Positions 32,697 to 41,951 of a stretch of DNA of 43,802 bases are shown piece by piece. Positions within the stretch are counted from its first letter, which is position 1, and every line of letters starts with the position of its first letter. The DNA is from Acinetobacter sp. UBA801 (GTDB lineage Bacteria > Pseudomonadota > Gammaproteobacteria > Pseudomonadales > Moraxellaceae), in assembly GCA_002296655.1 (NCBI GenBank), contig DBIN01000042.1, positions 1 to 43,802 on the forward strand, in the 5' to 3' direction. The notes beneath the pieces are model-generated. The model ran no database searches and had not been told where the DNA came from. It worked only from the letters and a program-made list of their open reading frames with translations. Position numbers and translations under genes: made by a program.

Positions 32697-33733
32697 ATAA
32701 CAAACAACGCTGGATGGGTGGCGTTGTTTTATTAGGTGGTGGTGTTTTATTGGCAGCATTGCTTTTAAAAGGGCAAGAAGAAATACATCAAAATAATGTG
32801 AAAACCCCAAGCCAAGCCGAACAAGTTCAACATAAGAATGCCAATCAGGCAGAAATGGTGCAATTGCAACCTTTAACTGTCGATGTGCAAACCGAGCAGC
32901 GTCTGCTTGAAGAACAACGTCGTGCGCGTGAAAAAGCAGTGGCAGAGCAAGAAGCGCGTGCAGCTGAGTTTTTAGCGATGCAGCAACAGGCAGAAGCAGA
33001 AGCAGCGCGTAAAGCTGCAGAAGAATATGCTGCCTTAAATGCATTACGTTCTGGTCAGCAGCAAAGTTCTGACAATATTCCGCCTGAATTGGTCGAAGAT
33101 GAACAAGTCAAGCAAAAGCGCTTAGCTGAAGAAAAAGCTGCTCAACAAAAAAAGTTAGAGCAGCAAAAGGCAGTAGATGCCAAGAAAGCTGCTGAGTTAA
33201 AAGCTGCGCAAGAGCGTAGTGCTGCAGAGAAAAAAGCAGCAGATGAAAAACGTTTAGCGCAAGAACAACGCATTGCAGAAGAGAAGCGCAAAGCGGAAGA
33301 ACAACGCCAAGCCGATGCGAAACGTAAAGCAGAGCAAGAGCGTAAAGCAGTTGAAGCGAAAAAAGAAGCAGAACGTAAGGCTGCCGAAGAAAAGCGTAAA
33401 GCTGAGGAAAAACGCAAAGCTGAAGAAGCTGCCAAGAAAAAGGCTGAGGCTGAAAAAGCACGTAAGTTATTGGAAGAAGATGATAAGCAGTGGATGGTAC
33501 AGGTGGCTTTGGCGGCTAATCAAGCCAATGCAGATGCTTTGGCGGCAAAATTGAAAGCCAAAGGTTATAAAGTCACCCAAAGTCCAACCTCTAAAGGAGT
33601 TCGAATTATGGTTGGACCATCTAAAGACCGTGATGCTGCAGATGCAACCCGCAAGAAAATTACTGCAGACCAAAGTTTGAATATGAAATCGGCATGGGTG
33701 ATTGACTGGGTGCCATTAGATAAACGTGACTAG
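32693..33733 (+). CDS. SPOR-domain membrane protein (DedD-like)
   Basis: 346 residues. One N-terminal transmembrane helix (WMGGVVLLGGGVLLAALLL, about 7-25), then about 230 residues of Ala/Glu/Lys/Arg-rich charged repeat (KAAEEKRKAEEKRKAEE style) likely a long coiled or single-helix spacer, then a C-terminal SPOR domain (about 266-346, WMVQVALAANQANADALAAKL). SPOR domains bind denuded peptidoglycan at the septum. It sits downstream of accD-folC, as dedD does in related bacteria. The ATG at 32693 overlaps the folC stop; an earlier ATG at 32687 is two codons upstream. Confidence 0.9.
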   Translation: MNNKQRWMGGVVLLGGGVLLAALLLKGQEEIHQNNVKTPSQAEQVQHKNANQAEMVQLQPLTVDVQTEQRLLEEQRRAREKAVAEQEARAAEFLAMQQQAEAEAARKAAEEYAALNALRSGQQQSSDNIPPELVEDEQVKQKRLAEEKAAQQKKLEQQKAVDAKKAAELKAAQERSAAEKKAADEKRLAQEQRIAEEKRKAEEQRQADAKRKAEQERKAVEAKKEAERKAAEEKRKAEEKRKAEEAAKKKAEAEKARKLLEEDDKQWMVQVALAANQANADALAAKLKAKGYKVTQSPTSKGVRIMVGPSKDRDAADATRKKITADQSLNMKSAWVIDWVPLDKRD

Positions 33734-33762
33734 ATCATCCGACTAAGATGTGTATTAACAAA

Positions 33763-33787
33763 GGATTTAATCTTTCGGGTTAAATCC
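33763..33787 (+). terminator. Candidate terminator-like hairpin after the SPOR gene
   Basis: GGATTTAA and TTAAATCC form a perfect 8-bp arm pair with a 9-base loop, but no T run follows. Possibly an mRNA 3' end or a weak terminator. Confidence 0.4.
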
Positions 33788-33840
33788 GTTGTTCATGCTG
33801 ATTGAATGAATTTAGGTGTGGTTTCAAATGCTTTGATTGT

Positions 33841-33865
33841 AAAAAGCCTATCCAAAGATAGGCTT
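33841..33865 (-). terminator. Terminator of the peroxiredoxin gene
   Basis: AAGCCTATC-CAAA-GATAGGCTT is a perfect 9-bp stem; on the reverse strand T residues follow. Confidence 0.85.
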
Positions 33866-33882
33866 GCTCACGCAATATTCAA

Positions 33883-34524
33883 TTAAGTGCGATTCGGCTG
33901 TTTGGTTAAACGTAAATAAGGCTTGATGGCTTGATATCCATTTGGGAAGCGTTGTTTAAGCTCTGCTTCGTCTTGAATGGACGGTACAATTACCACATCT
34001 TCACCATCTTGCCAGTTGGCAGGTGTTGCAACTTTGTAATTGTCAGTCAGTTGCAATGAGTCAATCACACGTAAAATTTCATGGAAATTACGCCCTGTAG
34101 ATGCAGGATATGTGATGATCAAGCGTACTTTTTTATTCGGATCAATAATGATCAGTGAGCGAACAGTTAGTGTTTCGCTGGCATTCGGGTGAATAAAATC
34201 GTACAGGGTAGATACTTTACGATCTTTGTCAGCAAGAATTGGAAAATTAACTGTTGTATTTTGAGTTTCGTTAATATCTTGAATCCAGCCTTTGTGAGAT
34301 TCAGCATCATCTACAGAAAGAGCAATTGCTTTAACATTACGTTTACTGAATTCATCTTTCAGTTTTGCAGTATAGCCTAGCTCGGTGGTGCAGACAGGAG
34401 TGTAGTCGGCAGGATGCGAAAATAAAATGCCCCAGCTGTCGCCTAAAAATTCATAAAAATCAATTGGGCCTTCATTTGAGTCTTGCGTGAAGTTGGGTGC
34501 GATGTCACCTAAGTGAATAGTCAT
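33883..34524 (-). CDS. 1-Cys peroxiredoxin (Prx6 type)
   Basis: 213 residues starting MTIHLGDIAPNF. The peroxidatic Cys45 lies in PADYTPVCTTELG, and the C-terminal half has the Prx6-type extension (RVIDSLQLTDNYKVATPANW). It detoxifies hydrogen peroxide and organic peroxides, with another thiol as partner. The frame reaches upstream to 34578, but the ATG at 34524 has GAGG six bases upstream and starts the conserved protein. Its terminator lies 18 bases past its stop. Confidence 0.92.
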   Translation of the reverse strand: MTIHLGDIAPNFTQDSNEGPIDFYEFLGDSWGILFSHPADYTPVCTTELGYTAKLKDEFSKRNVKAIALSVDDAESHKGWIQDINETQNTTVNFPILADKDRKVSTLYDFIHPNASETLTVRSLIIIDPNKKVRLIITYPASTGRNFHEILRVIDSLQLTDNYKVATPANWQDGEDVVIVPSIQDEAELKQRFPNGYQAIKPYLRLTKQPNRT

Positions 34525-34759
34525 TGTGTACCTCTGTCTTGTTTTGTTGTTTGATGTATGTGTACTACTATGTGTCATTTCTTTTGCAAAATTAAATGGT
34601 GTTTTTGCATGTTCTTATGAGTAAATTGAATATGGTGTGTCATTTTTATTGCATTTTCAAAATAGATTCATGTGTGATTGCTATATATCGTCCGCTCGAA
34701 ATTTGTTACATTAACTGCCACTTAGCAGCGAGAAATGGCAAGTAGAGATTGGAATTTTT

Positions 34760-34830
34760 AATAGGTTTTTGTGCAAAACCCTTGTACTTCAAATTTCTAG
34801 CACCATAATAACCCCTAAGAAAAACCTATT
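34760..34830 (+). promoter_or_regulatory. secA leader inverted repeat
   Basis: AATAGGTTTTT (34760-34770) and AAAAACCTATT (34820-34830) are exact complements. GTGC (34771-34774) and GCAC (34800-34803) lie inside and may extend the pairing. It ends 32 bases before the secA ATG. Possible operator, RNA leader or autoregulation site. Confidence 0.45.
34782..34809 (+). promoter_or_regulatory. Candidate secA promoter
   Basis: TTGTAC (34782-34787) and CATAAT (34804-34809) are 16 bases apart, about 50 bases before secA, and sit between the arms of the inverted repeat. Confidence 0.4.
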
Positions 34831-34862
34831 TATTTGACAAGCAAGATTTAGAGAGTTTATTC

Positions 34863-37577
34863 ATGTTGGCAAGTCTGATCGGAGGAATCTTCGGTACTAA
34901 AAATGAGCGTGAACTCAAACGCATGCGTAAAATCGTAGACAAGATTAATGCGCTCGAGCCGACGATATCTGCCTTAAGCGATGCAGACTTATCTGCTAAA
35001 ACCGAAGAATTCAAACAACGTTATAACAAAGGCGAAAGTTTAGATAAATTATTACCAGAAGCATTTGCAGTATGTCGTGAAGCCGCCAAACGTGTCATGA
35101 GCATGCGTCACTACGACGTGCAGTTGATTGGTGGTATTACCTTGCACGAAGGTAAAATTGCAGAAATGCGTACAGGTGAAGGTAAAACCCTCATGGGGAC
35201 TTTGGCCTGTTATTTAAATGCTTTAAGCGGTCAGGGCGTGCACGTCATTACTGTGAACGACTACTTGGCGCAGCGTGATGCTGAACTTAACCGCCCTTTA
35301 TTTGAGTTTTTAGGTTTAAGCATTGGCATTATCTATTCCATGCAAGACCCGACTGAAAAAGCACAAGCTTATCGCGCAGACATCACTTACGGTACCAATA
35401 ACGAATTTGGCTTCGACTACTTGCGTGACAACATGGTGTTTTCGTTAAGCGAAAAAAAACAGCGTGGTCTGACTTATGCCATTATTGATGAAGTCGACTC
35501 GATCTTAATTGATGAAGCACGTACACCATTAATCATTTCTGGTCAAAGCGATGACTCATCCCAGTTATATGCAGCGATCAACACTATTCCGCCAAAATTG
35601 CATCCGCAAAAAGAAGAAAAAGTAGCTGATGGCGGACATTTCTGGATTGATGAAAAACAACGTACTGTAGAAATGACCGAAATTGGTTATGAAACGGTAG
35701 AAAATGAATTAATTCAAATGGGCTTGTTGGCAGAAGGCGAAAGTCTGTATTCTGCATCCAACCTGAATTTGGTGCATCACGTATCTGCAGCTATTCGTGC
35801 GCACTTCCTGTATCAACGTAACGTGCACTACATCATCCATGATGGTGAAGTGATTATTGTTGATGAAAACACTGGTCGTACCATGCCTGGTCGTCGTTGG
35901 TCTGAAGGTTTACACCAAGCGGTAGAAGCCAAAGAAGGTTTGGAAATTCAGCCTGAAAACCAGACTTTAGCGACTACAACCTTCCAGAACTATTTCCGCT
36001 TATACAAAAAACTATCGGGAATGACGGGTACTGCAGACACTGAAGCTGCAGAAATGAAAGAAATTTATGGTCTAGATGTCGTCATTATTCCAACCCACCG
36101 CCCAATGATTCGTAATGATCAAAACGATTTAATTTATTTAAACCGTACTGGCAAATACAACGCGATTATTCAAGAAATTAAGCGTGTGCATGAAGCAGGT
36201 GTCGCACCCATTCTAATTGGTACAGCGACCATTGAGGCTTCAGAAATTTTATCGGATAAATTACGTGAAGCGGGTATTCAGCACGAAGTATTGAACGCGA
36301 AGCAACACGAACGCGAAGCTGACATTATTGCGCAAGCAGGTGCCCCACGTGCGGTGACCATTGCCACGAACATGGCAGGTCGTGGTACAGATATTTTGCT
36401 AGGTGGTAACTGGAAAGCACTGCTAGCTAAAATTGAAAATCCAACCCCTGAAGATGAAGCACGCTTAAAAGCGGAGTGGGAGCAAAACCATGACATGGTG
36501 TTAAGTTCAGGTGGCTTACACATTATTGGTTCAGAACGTCATGAATCACGCCGTATTGATAACCAGTTGCGTGGTCGTGCAGGTCGTCAGGGTGACCCAG
36601 GCGTGTCGCGTTTCTATTTGTCACTTGAAGATGACTTAATGCGTATTTTCGCAGGTGATCGTGTTGTGGCAATGATGCGTGCCATGGGCTTGCAGGAAGA
36701 TGAAGCAATTGAACACAAAATGGTGTCGCGCTCTATCGAAAATGCACAGCGCAAAGTTGAGGCGCGTAACTTCGACATCCGTAAAAACTTGTTGAAATAC
36801 GATGATGTAAATAACGAACAGCGTAAGATTATTTATTCACAGCGTGATGATATTCTGGCAGAAAGCACGTTGCAAGACTATATTGAAGAAATGCACCGTG
36901 AAGTGGTTACAGGCATGATCGCCAATTATATTCCACCAGAATCAATTCATGACCAGTGGGATATTGATGGTTTAGAGCGCGCCTTGCGTGATGATTTAGG
37001 GATTGACCTACCCATTAACCAATGGCTTGAAGATGATCGTCGCCTAGATGAAGAAGCTTTGGTTGAGCGTATTGCCGATGAAATTGTGGCGCGTTACCGT
37101 GCGCGTCGTGAGCAAATGGGTGATGAATCTGCCGCGATGTTAGAACGTCACTTTATGCTCAGTTCACTCGATCGTCACTGGAAAGATCACTTGGCGGCCA
37201 TGGATTATTTGCGTCAAGGGATTCATTTACGTGGCTATGCGCAAAAAAACCCTGAGCAAGAGTACAAAAAAGAAGCCTTTAACTTATTCGTGAATATGTT
37301 GGCCGTGATTAAAGCCGATGTCGTTACTGATCTTTCGCGTGTGCATGTACCAACACCTGAAGAATTGGCTGCGATGGAAGCGCAACAGCAAGCGCAAGCA
37401 GAAGCGATGCAGCTTAATCTTTCACATGCTGATGTAGATGGTTTAACGGGTGAAACCTTTGAATCAGAATCACAGTATAGTGCAGCTGAGCAAACTGTTA
37501 TTCCGCCTGCGAGTCGTAACTCGCCATGCCCATGCGGTTCAGGACTAAAATATAAACAGTGTCACGGTAAAATCTAA
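34863..37577 (+). CDS. secA: Preprotein translocase ATPase SecA
   Basis: 904 residues. The Walker A motif [11 protein letters not shown] (GEGKT at about 105-109), the DEAD-box-type [17 protein letters not shown], the helicase motif [13 protein letters not shown] and [13 protein letters not shown], and the C-terminal SecB-binding zinc site [14 protein letters not shown] are all present. It drives proteins through SecYEG; its zinc tail matches the secB gene at 15207. A terminator lies 20 bases past the stop. Confidence 0.97.
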   Translation: MLASLIGGIFGTKNERELKRMRKIVDKINALEPTISALSDADLSAKTEEFKQRYNKGESLDKLLPEAFAVCREAAKRVMSMRHYDVQLIGGITLHEGKIAEMRTGEGKTLMGTLACYLNALSGQGVHVITVNDYLAQRDAELNRPLFEFLGLSIGIIYSMQDPTEKAQAYRADITYGTNNEFGFDYLRDNMVFSLSEKKQRGLTYAIIDEVDSILIDEARTPLIISGQSDDSSQLYAAINTIPPKLHPQKEEKVADGGHFWIDEKQRTVEMTEIGYETVENELIQMGLLAEGESLYSASNLNLVHHVSAAIRAHFLYQRNVHYIIHDGEVIIVDENTGRTMPGRRWSEGLHQAVEAKEGLEIQPENQTLATTTFQNYFRLYKKLSGMTGTADTEAAEMKEIYGLDVVIIPTHRPMIRNDQNDLIYLNRTGKYNAIIQEIKRVHEAGVAPILIGTATIEASEILSDKLREAGIQHEVLNAKQHEREADIIAQAGAPRAVTIATNMAGRGTDILLGGNWKALLAKIENPTPEDEARLKAEWEQNHDMVLSSGGLHIIGSERHESRRIDNQLRGRAGRQGDPGVSRFYLSLEDDLMRIFAGDRVVAMMRAMGLQEDEAIEHKMVSRSIENAQRKVEARNFDIRKNLLKYDDVNNEQRKIIYSQRDDILAESTLQDYIEEMHREVVTGMIANYIPPESIHDQWDIDGLERALRDDLGIDLPINQWLEDDRRLDEEALVERIADEIVARYRARREQMGDESAAMLERHFMLSSLDRHWKDHLAAMDYLRQGIHLRGYAQKNPEQEYKKEAFNLFVNMLAVIKADVVTDLSRVHVPTPEELAAMEAQQQAQAEAMQLNLSHADVDGLTGETFESESQYSAAEQTVIPPASRNSPCPCGSGLKYKQCHGKI

Positions 37578-37597
37578 AACTGACTTGTTGCAACTTA

Positions 37598-37622
37598 AGC
37601 AGAACTTCGGTTCTGCTTTTTT
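37598..37622 (+). terminator. secA terminator
   Basis: AGCAGAAC-TTCG-GTTCTGCT with a stable TTCG tetraloop, then six T. Confidence 0.93.
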
Positions 37623-37740
37623 GTGTTTTAGTGCAAAGAATCTTTGTGATAATAGCTTTGCAAGATGTATATAGCATTTGCAGATTTTGGAATTAAATGC
37701 TATTTAATTGCACATGCAATATCCACGTGTGGAACAAAAA

Positions 37741-38097
37741 ATGAAAAAAGTATTACGACCTTTAATGATTGTTGCCTTGAGCCTGCCTAGCTTCGCATTT
37801 GCTAATACGGCAACCACGACAACGCCTGCAAAAGTACAAGCTGCTGTCGGGCCGACTACAGCACAGGTACAGGTGGATAATGGGCATGTGACTGTGGCAA
37901 GCCCACGCACAGGTATTCGTTATACCTTTGCCAATCCAGATCAGCGTCCAATCGTGTTGCATACCGCAGCGATTGCACCTGCAAATGCTGCAAATGTAAA
38001 TCGTATTGTGGCTGCCAATCCTGCTTTATCTGCAGCAAGTCAAGAACGTGCAAAACAGGCTTTATTGGGTGAAACCGTGGTTGCGACCACGCCATAA
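37741..38097 (+). CDS. Small exported protein of unknown function
   Basis: A 118-residue protein. The signal peptide MKKVLRPLMIVALSLPSFAFA is probably cut before NTATTT. The mature part is Ala/Thr/Val-rich, with no recognised domain (HVTVASPRTGIRYTFANPDQ). The frame continues upstream but the ATG at 37741 starts the signal peptide. It is monocistronic and closed by a hairpin at 38154. Confidence 0.7.
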   Translation: MKKVLRPLMIVALSLPSFAFANTATTTTPAKVQAAVGPTTAQVQVDNGHVTVASPRTGIRYTFANPDQRPIVLHTAAIAPANAANVNRIVAANPALSAASQERAKQALLGETVVATTP

Positions 38098-38153
38098 TCC
38101 AAATAGAGTTCAATCAGTACAACTTCAGGTGCTGATGTATTAAAGTGAAGATG

Positions 38154-38179
38154 AAAACCAGTCTAAACGGCTGGTTTTT
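38154..38179 (+). terminator. Terminator after the small exported protein gene
   Basis: AAAACCAG pairs with CTGGTTTT around a 9-base loop, then T-rich sequence. Confidence 0.75.
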
Positions 38180-38291
38180 ATATTTCAGTGCCTACATAAA
38201 CAAAAAGCGAAACGACACAGGCGGATGCTCGATTTTTTCTTCATTTTCCACTAAGCTGTGACATTCTCAAATTTATACTGGAAATTTCAAA

Positions 38292-39512
38292 ATGGCAGTT
38301 GGTGACGTCTCTATGCCACACATGCATGTGGTCAAAGGTGTAAAAATTGGTTCAGCAGAGGCTTATGTGCGTTATCAGAACCGACGTGACCTGGTTATTT
38401 TTGAATTTGCAACAGGCTCAAATGTGGTGGGTGTATTTACTCAAAATGCATTCTGCGCCGCGCCTGTGCATGTATCTAAAGCACATTTGGCTCAAGGCAG
38501 TCCACGTTATTTGGTCATTAACACAGGCAATGCCAATGCGGGTACAGGCAAATTGGGGATGCAAAATGCAGAAATTACTTGTGCCAAATTGGCTGAGTTG
38601 ACAGGTGTCTCTACCCAAGAAGTTTTGCCATTTTCTACAGGTGTGATTGGCGAACAATTACCCATTGAGCGTTTGGTCACAGGCTTAGCGCCTGCATTGG
38701 CATCGTTACGTGAGGATGCTTGGCATGATGCTGCGACAGGTATTATGACCACAGATACCACACCAAAAGGTGCATCTGAGCAGTTTGAGTTAGATGGCAT
38801 TACTTATAGCATGACAGGCATTTCTAAAGGTGCAGGTATGATTCGCCCGAATATGGCGACCATGCTTAGTTATGTTGCAACCGATGCACCAATTCAACGT
38901 GACATCTTACAGCAATTGCTCAAGCACAGCGTAGAACAATCGTTTAACCGTATTACTGTAGATGGCGATACCTCGACCAATGATTCATGTATTTTGGTGG
39001 CGACAGGTCAGGCGGGTGGCACTGAAATTTGTAGTGAAAATGATCCGCGTTATGCTTTAGTGTTAGATGTTTTGAATCGTGTGATGTTGCGTTTGGCGCA
39101 ATTGATTATTCGTGATGGTGAAGGTGCAACGAAATTCATCACGGTTCGTGTTGAAGGTGGTGCCAATACCCAAGAATGTTGTGATATTGCTTACAGCATT
39201 TCGCATTCGCCATTGGTAAAAACTGCTATTTTTGCCTCAGATCCAAACTGGGGACGTATTCTTGCTGCGATTGGTTATGCAGGCGTGCCAAATTTAGATG
39301 TTGAAAAAATTCAGGTTTGGTTAGATGATGTGCAAATTTGCAAAGATGGCGGTGCTGCTGCCGACTATACCGAAGCAGCGGGCGCACGTGTCATGGCGCA
39401 AACTGAAATGACCATTCGTGTAAATTTAGGACGTGGTCAAGCGACAGATACAGTCTATACTTGTGACTTATCTTACGATTATGTCAAGATTAACGCGGAT
39501 TACCGTTCGTAA
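38292..39512 (+). CDS. argJ: Bifunctional ornithine acetyltransferase / N-acetylglutamate synthase
   Basis: 406 residues. The autocleavage site is the Thr of PNMATMLS (Thr190), preceded by [10 protein letters not shown], and other conserved segments include [12 protein letters not shown] and DGEGATKF. It transfers the acetyl group from acetylornithine to glutamate in arginine synthesis and cleaves itself into alpha and beta chains. Transcribed alone, with a terminator after its stop. Confidence 0.96.
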   Translation: MAVGDVSMPHMHVVKGVKIGSAEAYVRYQNRRDLVIFEFATGSNVVGVFTQNAFCAAPVHVSKAHLAQGSPRYLVINTGNANAGTGKLGMQNAEITCAKLAELTGVSTQEVLPFSTGVIGEQLPIERLVTGLAPALASLREDAWHDAATGIMTTDTTPKGASEQFELDGITYSMTGISKGAGMIRPNMATMLSYVATDAPIQRDILQQLLKHSVEQSFNRITVDGDTSTNDSCILVATGQAGGTEICSENDPRYALVLDVLNRVMLRLAQLIIRDGEGATKFITVRVEGGANTQECCDIAYSISHSPLVKTAIFASDPNWGRILAAIGYAGVPNLDVEKIQVWLDDVQICKDGGAAADYTEAAGARVMAQTEMTIRVNLGRGQATDTVYTCDLSYDYVKINADYRS

Positions 39513-39530
39513 AAATTCAAATTGAGTGAT

Positions 39531-39555
39531 AAAGCCTCCGTTGTGAGGCTTTTTT
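39531..39555 (+). terminator. argJ terminator
   Basis: AAAGCCTC and GAGGCTTT form an 8-bp stem with a 6-base loop followed by T residues. Confidence 0.9.
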
Positions 39556-39662
39556 AGCATTGAATCGGCAAAGGTCTGGTGAATGAGCAAATTGCCTCCA
39601 TATCATCAGTGACTTGGGTAAGCTTGTGTTCGGGCAAGCATGAAGATAGAGAAGACGTTGTT

Positions 39663-40730
39663 ATGAATGATGCGACCAATTTAATTGCCAATGAAGCCAA
39701 ATCAATTGTGCAGGCGCATTTAGATCGCTTGGGCGAAACCAAAGAACATCATTTGAGTGAGCAAGCCAAGCAAGAAAAATTTGCGCAAATTCAAGCAGAA
39801 CTCGAAAAGCGGAATGCTGTCTTGGTCGCCCATTACTATTGCGATCCTGAAGTACAGGAACTGGCTGAATTAACAGGTGGCTGTGTTTCAGATTCATTGG
39901 AAATGGCACGTTTTGGTCGTGATCATGCGGCAACCACATTAGTCGTGGCTGGGGTAAAGTTTATGGGCGAAACTGCCAAAATTTTATCGCCAGAAAAAAC
40001 AATTCTTATGCCAACTTTAGAAGCGACTTGTTCACTAGACTTAGGTTGCCCTGTCGATGAGTTTAGCCGCTTCTGTGATGCGCATCCTGATCATATAGTC
40101 GTTGTTTATGCCAACACATCAGCTGCGGTAAAAGCACGTGCGGATTGGGTCGTTACCTCAAGCTGTGCGGTTGAAATTATTGAACACCTCGATAGTTTAG
40201 GTGAAAAAATTATTTGGGCGCCAGATCAGCACTTGGGACGCTATATTCAAAAGAAAACTGGCGCAGATATGCTGCTTTGGGAGGGCTCGTGTATTGTGCA
40301 TGAAGAATTCCGTTCACGCGGTATTGCCAATATGAAAGCCTTGTATCCTGATGCAGCAGTTTTGGTTCATCCAGAATCACCAGAATCAGTTGTTGATGTG
40401 GCTGATGCAGTCGGCAGTACCTCGCAACTTATTCAGGCGGCAAAAACTTTGCCACACGAGCGTTTAATTGTGGCAACTGACCGCGGTATTTTCTACAAGA
40501 TGCAACAAGCTGTACCGAATAAAATTCTAATTGAAGCGCCCACTGCAGGTGAGGGTGCAACCTGTCGTTCATGCGCGCATTGCCCGTGGATGGCGATGAA
40601 TGAATTAGATGGAATTTTGCATGTATTGCAAACGGGGGATCAAGAAGTATTCGTCGAACCTGCTTTGGCAGAACGCGCTAAATTACCACTAGATCGTATG
40701 TTGAATTTCAATGCGAGCTTAAAACGCTAA
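39663..40730 (+). CDS. nadA: Quinolinate synthase A
   Basis: A 355-residue [4Fe-4S] enzyme. The cluster cysteines lie in [24 protein letters not shown] and [10 protein letters not shown], and [19 protein letters not shown] starts the first domain. It condenses iminoaspartate (from NadB) with dihydroxyacetone phosphate to make quinolinate for NAD. The frame reaches to 39579, but the ATG at 39663 is preferred because the upstream part carries no family features. Confidence 0.95.
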   Translation: MNDATNLIANEAKSIVQAHLDRLGETKEHHLSEQAKQEKFAQIQAELEKRNAVLVAHYYCDPEVQELAELTGGCVSDSLEMARFGRDHAATTLVVAGVKFMGETAKILSPEKTILMPTLEATCSLDLGCPVDEFSRFCDAHPDHIVVVYANTSAAVKARADWVVTSSCAVEIIEHLDSLGEKIIWAPDQHLGRYIQKKTGADMLLWEGSCIVHEEFRSRGIANMKALYPDAAVLVHPESPESVVDVADAVGSTSQLIQAAKTLPHERLIVATDRGIFYKMQQAVPNKILIEAPTAGEGATCRSCAHCPWMAMNELDGILHVLQTGDQEVFVEPALAERAKLPLDRMLNFNASLKR

Positions 40731-40807
40731 AATTGATTGAAAAATATCAAAAATGTTTGATAAATATACGGTTGAAGCTTTTTTTTAATTTTTTTTAAAT
40801 ATAGGTG

Positions 40808-40836
40808 TTGACGTCTCCGGGCGTCACGCCTAGAAT
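40808..40836 (+). promoter_or_regulatory. tRNA operon promoter
   Basis: TTGACG (40808-40813) and TAGAAT (40831-40836) are 17 bases apart, with long A/T tracts just upstream (40772-40803) that look like an UP element, and a GC-rich stretch after the -10. It is a strong, stable-RNA-like promoter 48 bases before the first tRNA. Confidence 0.82.
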
Positions 40837-40884
40837 GCACACCGTACCGCACGATAGTGCGTTACATAAAAAGCTGAGATGAAT

Positions 40885-40961
40885 CGGAGCATAGCACAGC
40901 CTGGTAGTGCACCTGGTTTGGGACCAGGGGGTCGTAGGTTCGAATCCTACTGCTCCGACCA
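40885..40961 (+). tRNA. tRNA-Pro (TGG)
   Basis: 77 nt including encoded CCA. The acceptor stem CGGAGCA pairs with TGCTCCG. The anticodon loop TTTGGGA gives anticodon TGG, and GGTTCGAATCC forms the T loop. An identical copy lies at 41216. Confidence 0.97.
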
Positions 40962-41007
40962 ATTCTTCAAGGCAACGTATCGCATGATATTACGTATCAT
41001 CGGTCAT

Positions 41008-41084
41008 GCGCCTGTAGCTCAGTTGGATAGAGCATCCGCCTTCTAAGCGGATGGTCACAGGTTCGAATCCTGTCAGGCGCGCCA
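41008..41084 (+). tRNA. tRNA-Arg (TCT)
   Basis: 77 nt with encoded CCA. Acceptor stem GCGCCTG/CAGGCGC; anticodon loop CTTCTAA within the stem ATCCGC/GCGGAT gives TCT, reading AGA and AGG. Confidence 0.97.
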
Positions 41085-41120
41085 TTTTCGGTAGCTTGGT
41101 ATAAAAGAACCGAACATGAT

Positions 41121-41197
41121 GGTGGATGTAGCTCAGTTGGTAGAGCCCTGGATTGTGATTCCAGTTGTCGCGGGTTCGAATCCCGTCATTCACCCCA
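41121..41197 (+). tRNA. tRNA-His (GTG)
   Basis: The anticodon loop TTGTGAT gives GTG. The acceptor stem GTGGATG pairs with CATTCAC. The extra G at 41121 can pair with C73, the typical His tRNA identity element. CCA is encoded at 41195-41197. Confidence 0.96.
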
Positions 41198-41215
41198 ATC
41201 TCTTTAAGAGATAAA

Positions 41216-41292
41216 CGGAGCATAGCACAGCCTGGTAGTGCACCTGGTTTGGGACCAGGGGGTCGTAGGTTCGAATCCTACTGCTCCGACCA
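41216..41292 (+). tRNA. tRNA-Pro (TGG), second copy
   Basis: Identical over 77 nt to the copy at 40885, including encoded CCA, and with a similar upstream flank. It is the last tRNA of the operon. Confidence 0.97.
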
Positions 41293-41334
41293 CTTTCTAA
41301 GATGCTAAATAGAAATGGTCAAGTCAATAAAGAT

Positions 41335-41355
41335 ACCGCGTTAAGCGGTTTTTTT
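41335..41355 (+). terminator. tRNA operon terminator
   Basis: ACCGC-GTTAA-GCGGT followed by T residues, after the last tRNA. Confidence 0.9.
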
Positions 41356-41417
41356 ATGTCTGAAATGTATGAAAACCTTATGAGTTTCAAAATATTTCAT
41401 ATTCGTGATTGGACAGC

Positions 41418-41443
41418 ATAAAAAAGCCTCAAAAATGAGGCTA
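41418..41443 (-). terminator. yfiRNB operon terminator
   Basis: AGCCTC-AAAAAT-GAGGCT, with A residues on the left that are the T run on the reverse strand. It lies 30 bases after the yfiB-like stop. Confidence 0.85.
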
Positions 41444-41472
41444 AAATAAGGAAAGTTTTTGTGCTTTGTGTA

Positions 41473-41951
41473 TTAAGGCACAATCGTCACATTGACGCGT
41501 CGGTTAGTGGCACGATTTGCAGGTGTGTCATTGCTCACCATCGGTTGTGTTGCACCGCGCCCAATCACCAGAATATTTTTTCTTTCATAACCTTGATCTA
41601 AAAAGATCTGAGCCACACTTTGGGCTCGTTTTTCTGAAAGGGTTTGATTGTAGCTAGCTAAACCTACGTTATCAGTATGACCAATAAATATAAGTTTATC
41701 CAAGTCATATTTATGCAGCTGTTGCGCCAATTGGTTCAAGCGTTTTTTTTTTGGTTATTTTGAATAGCATATTCATCAAAACCAAATAATAAGCGTTCAG
41801 GCAGGGCTAACGTCCAACCCTCATCACTTAAAATAAAGCCTTCTTGTTTTAGCATGCGTGCTTGCTTATAGCTGACATTCCCCAAACTCATGCAAGCACT
41901 GAGTGAAACCATAACCAGAATAAGTGTACTGATCAGAACCTTTTTAAGCAT
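41473..41951 (-). pseudogene. yfiB: YfiB-like OmpA-domain lipoprotein, split at a poly-A tract (possibly phase-variable)
   Basis: The first part (from the ATG at 41951) has a signal peptide ending in LSAC (MLKKVLISTLILVMVSLSAC) and runs to NNQKK. The second part continues, in another frame, as LNQLAQQLHKYDLDKLIF with the OmpA peptidoglycan-binding motif (GHTDNVGLASYN, LSEKRAQSVAQIFL, ANRATNRRVNVTI). The junction is a run of ten A (41743-41752). As sequenced, the frame stops after QKKNA; one more A, or two fewer, restores a 159-residue protein. In the YfiBNR system this lipoprotein binds the periplasmic repressor YfiR and relieves YfiN. The gene overlaps the cyclase stop by eight bases. Confidence 0.85.

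Larger units (their letters stand above)
34525..34862 (+). other. secA leader region
   Basis: No supported gene. It contains an 11-bp perfect inverted repeat around a candidate promoter (see separate entries). A nine-codon frame at 34735-34761 (ATGGCAAGTAGAGATTGG...) is too short to support a SecM-like arrest peptide. Confidence 0.5.

Noticed and set aside
33108-33461. Long reverse frames opposite the SPOR gene
   Set aside because: They result from the low-complexity Ala/Glu/Lys-rich coding sequence on the forward strand, which lacks reverse-strand stops. No ribosome-binding site or domain.
34735-34761. A SecM-like arrest peptide before secA
   Set aside because: The only candidate frame has eight codons before its stop, no export signal and no arrest motif, and lies upstream of the best promoter match.
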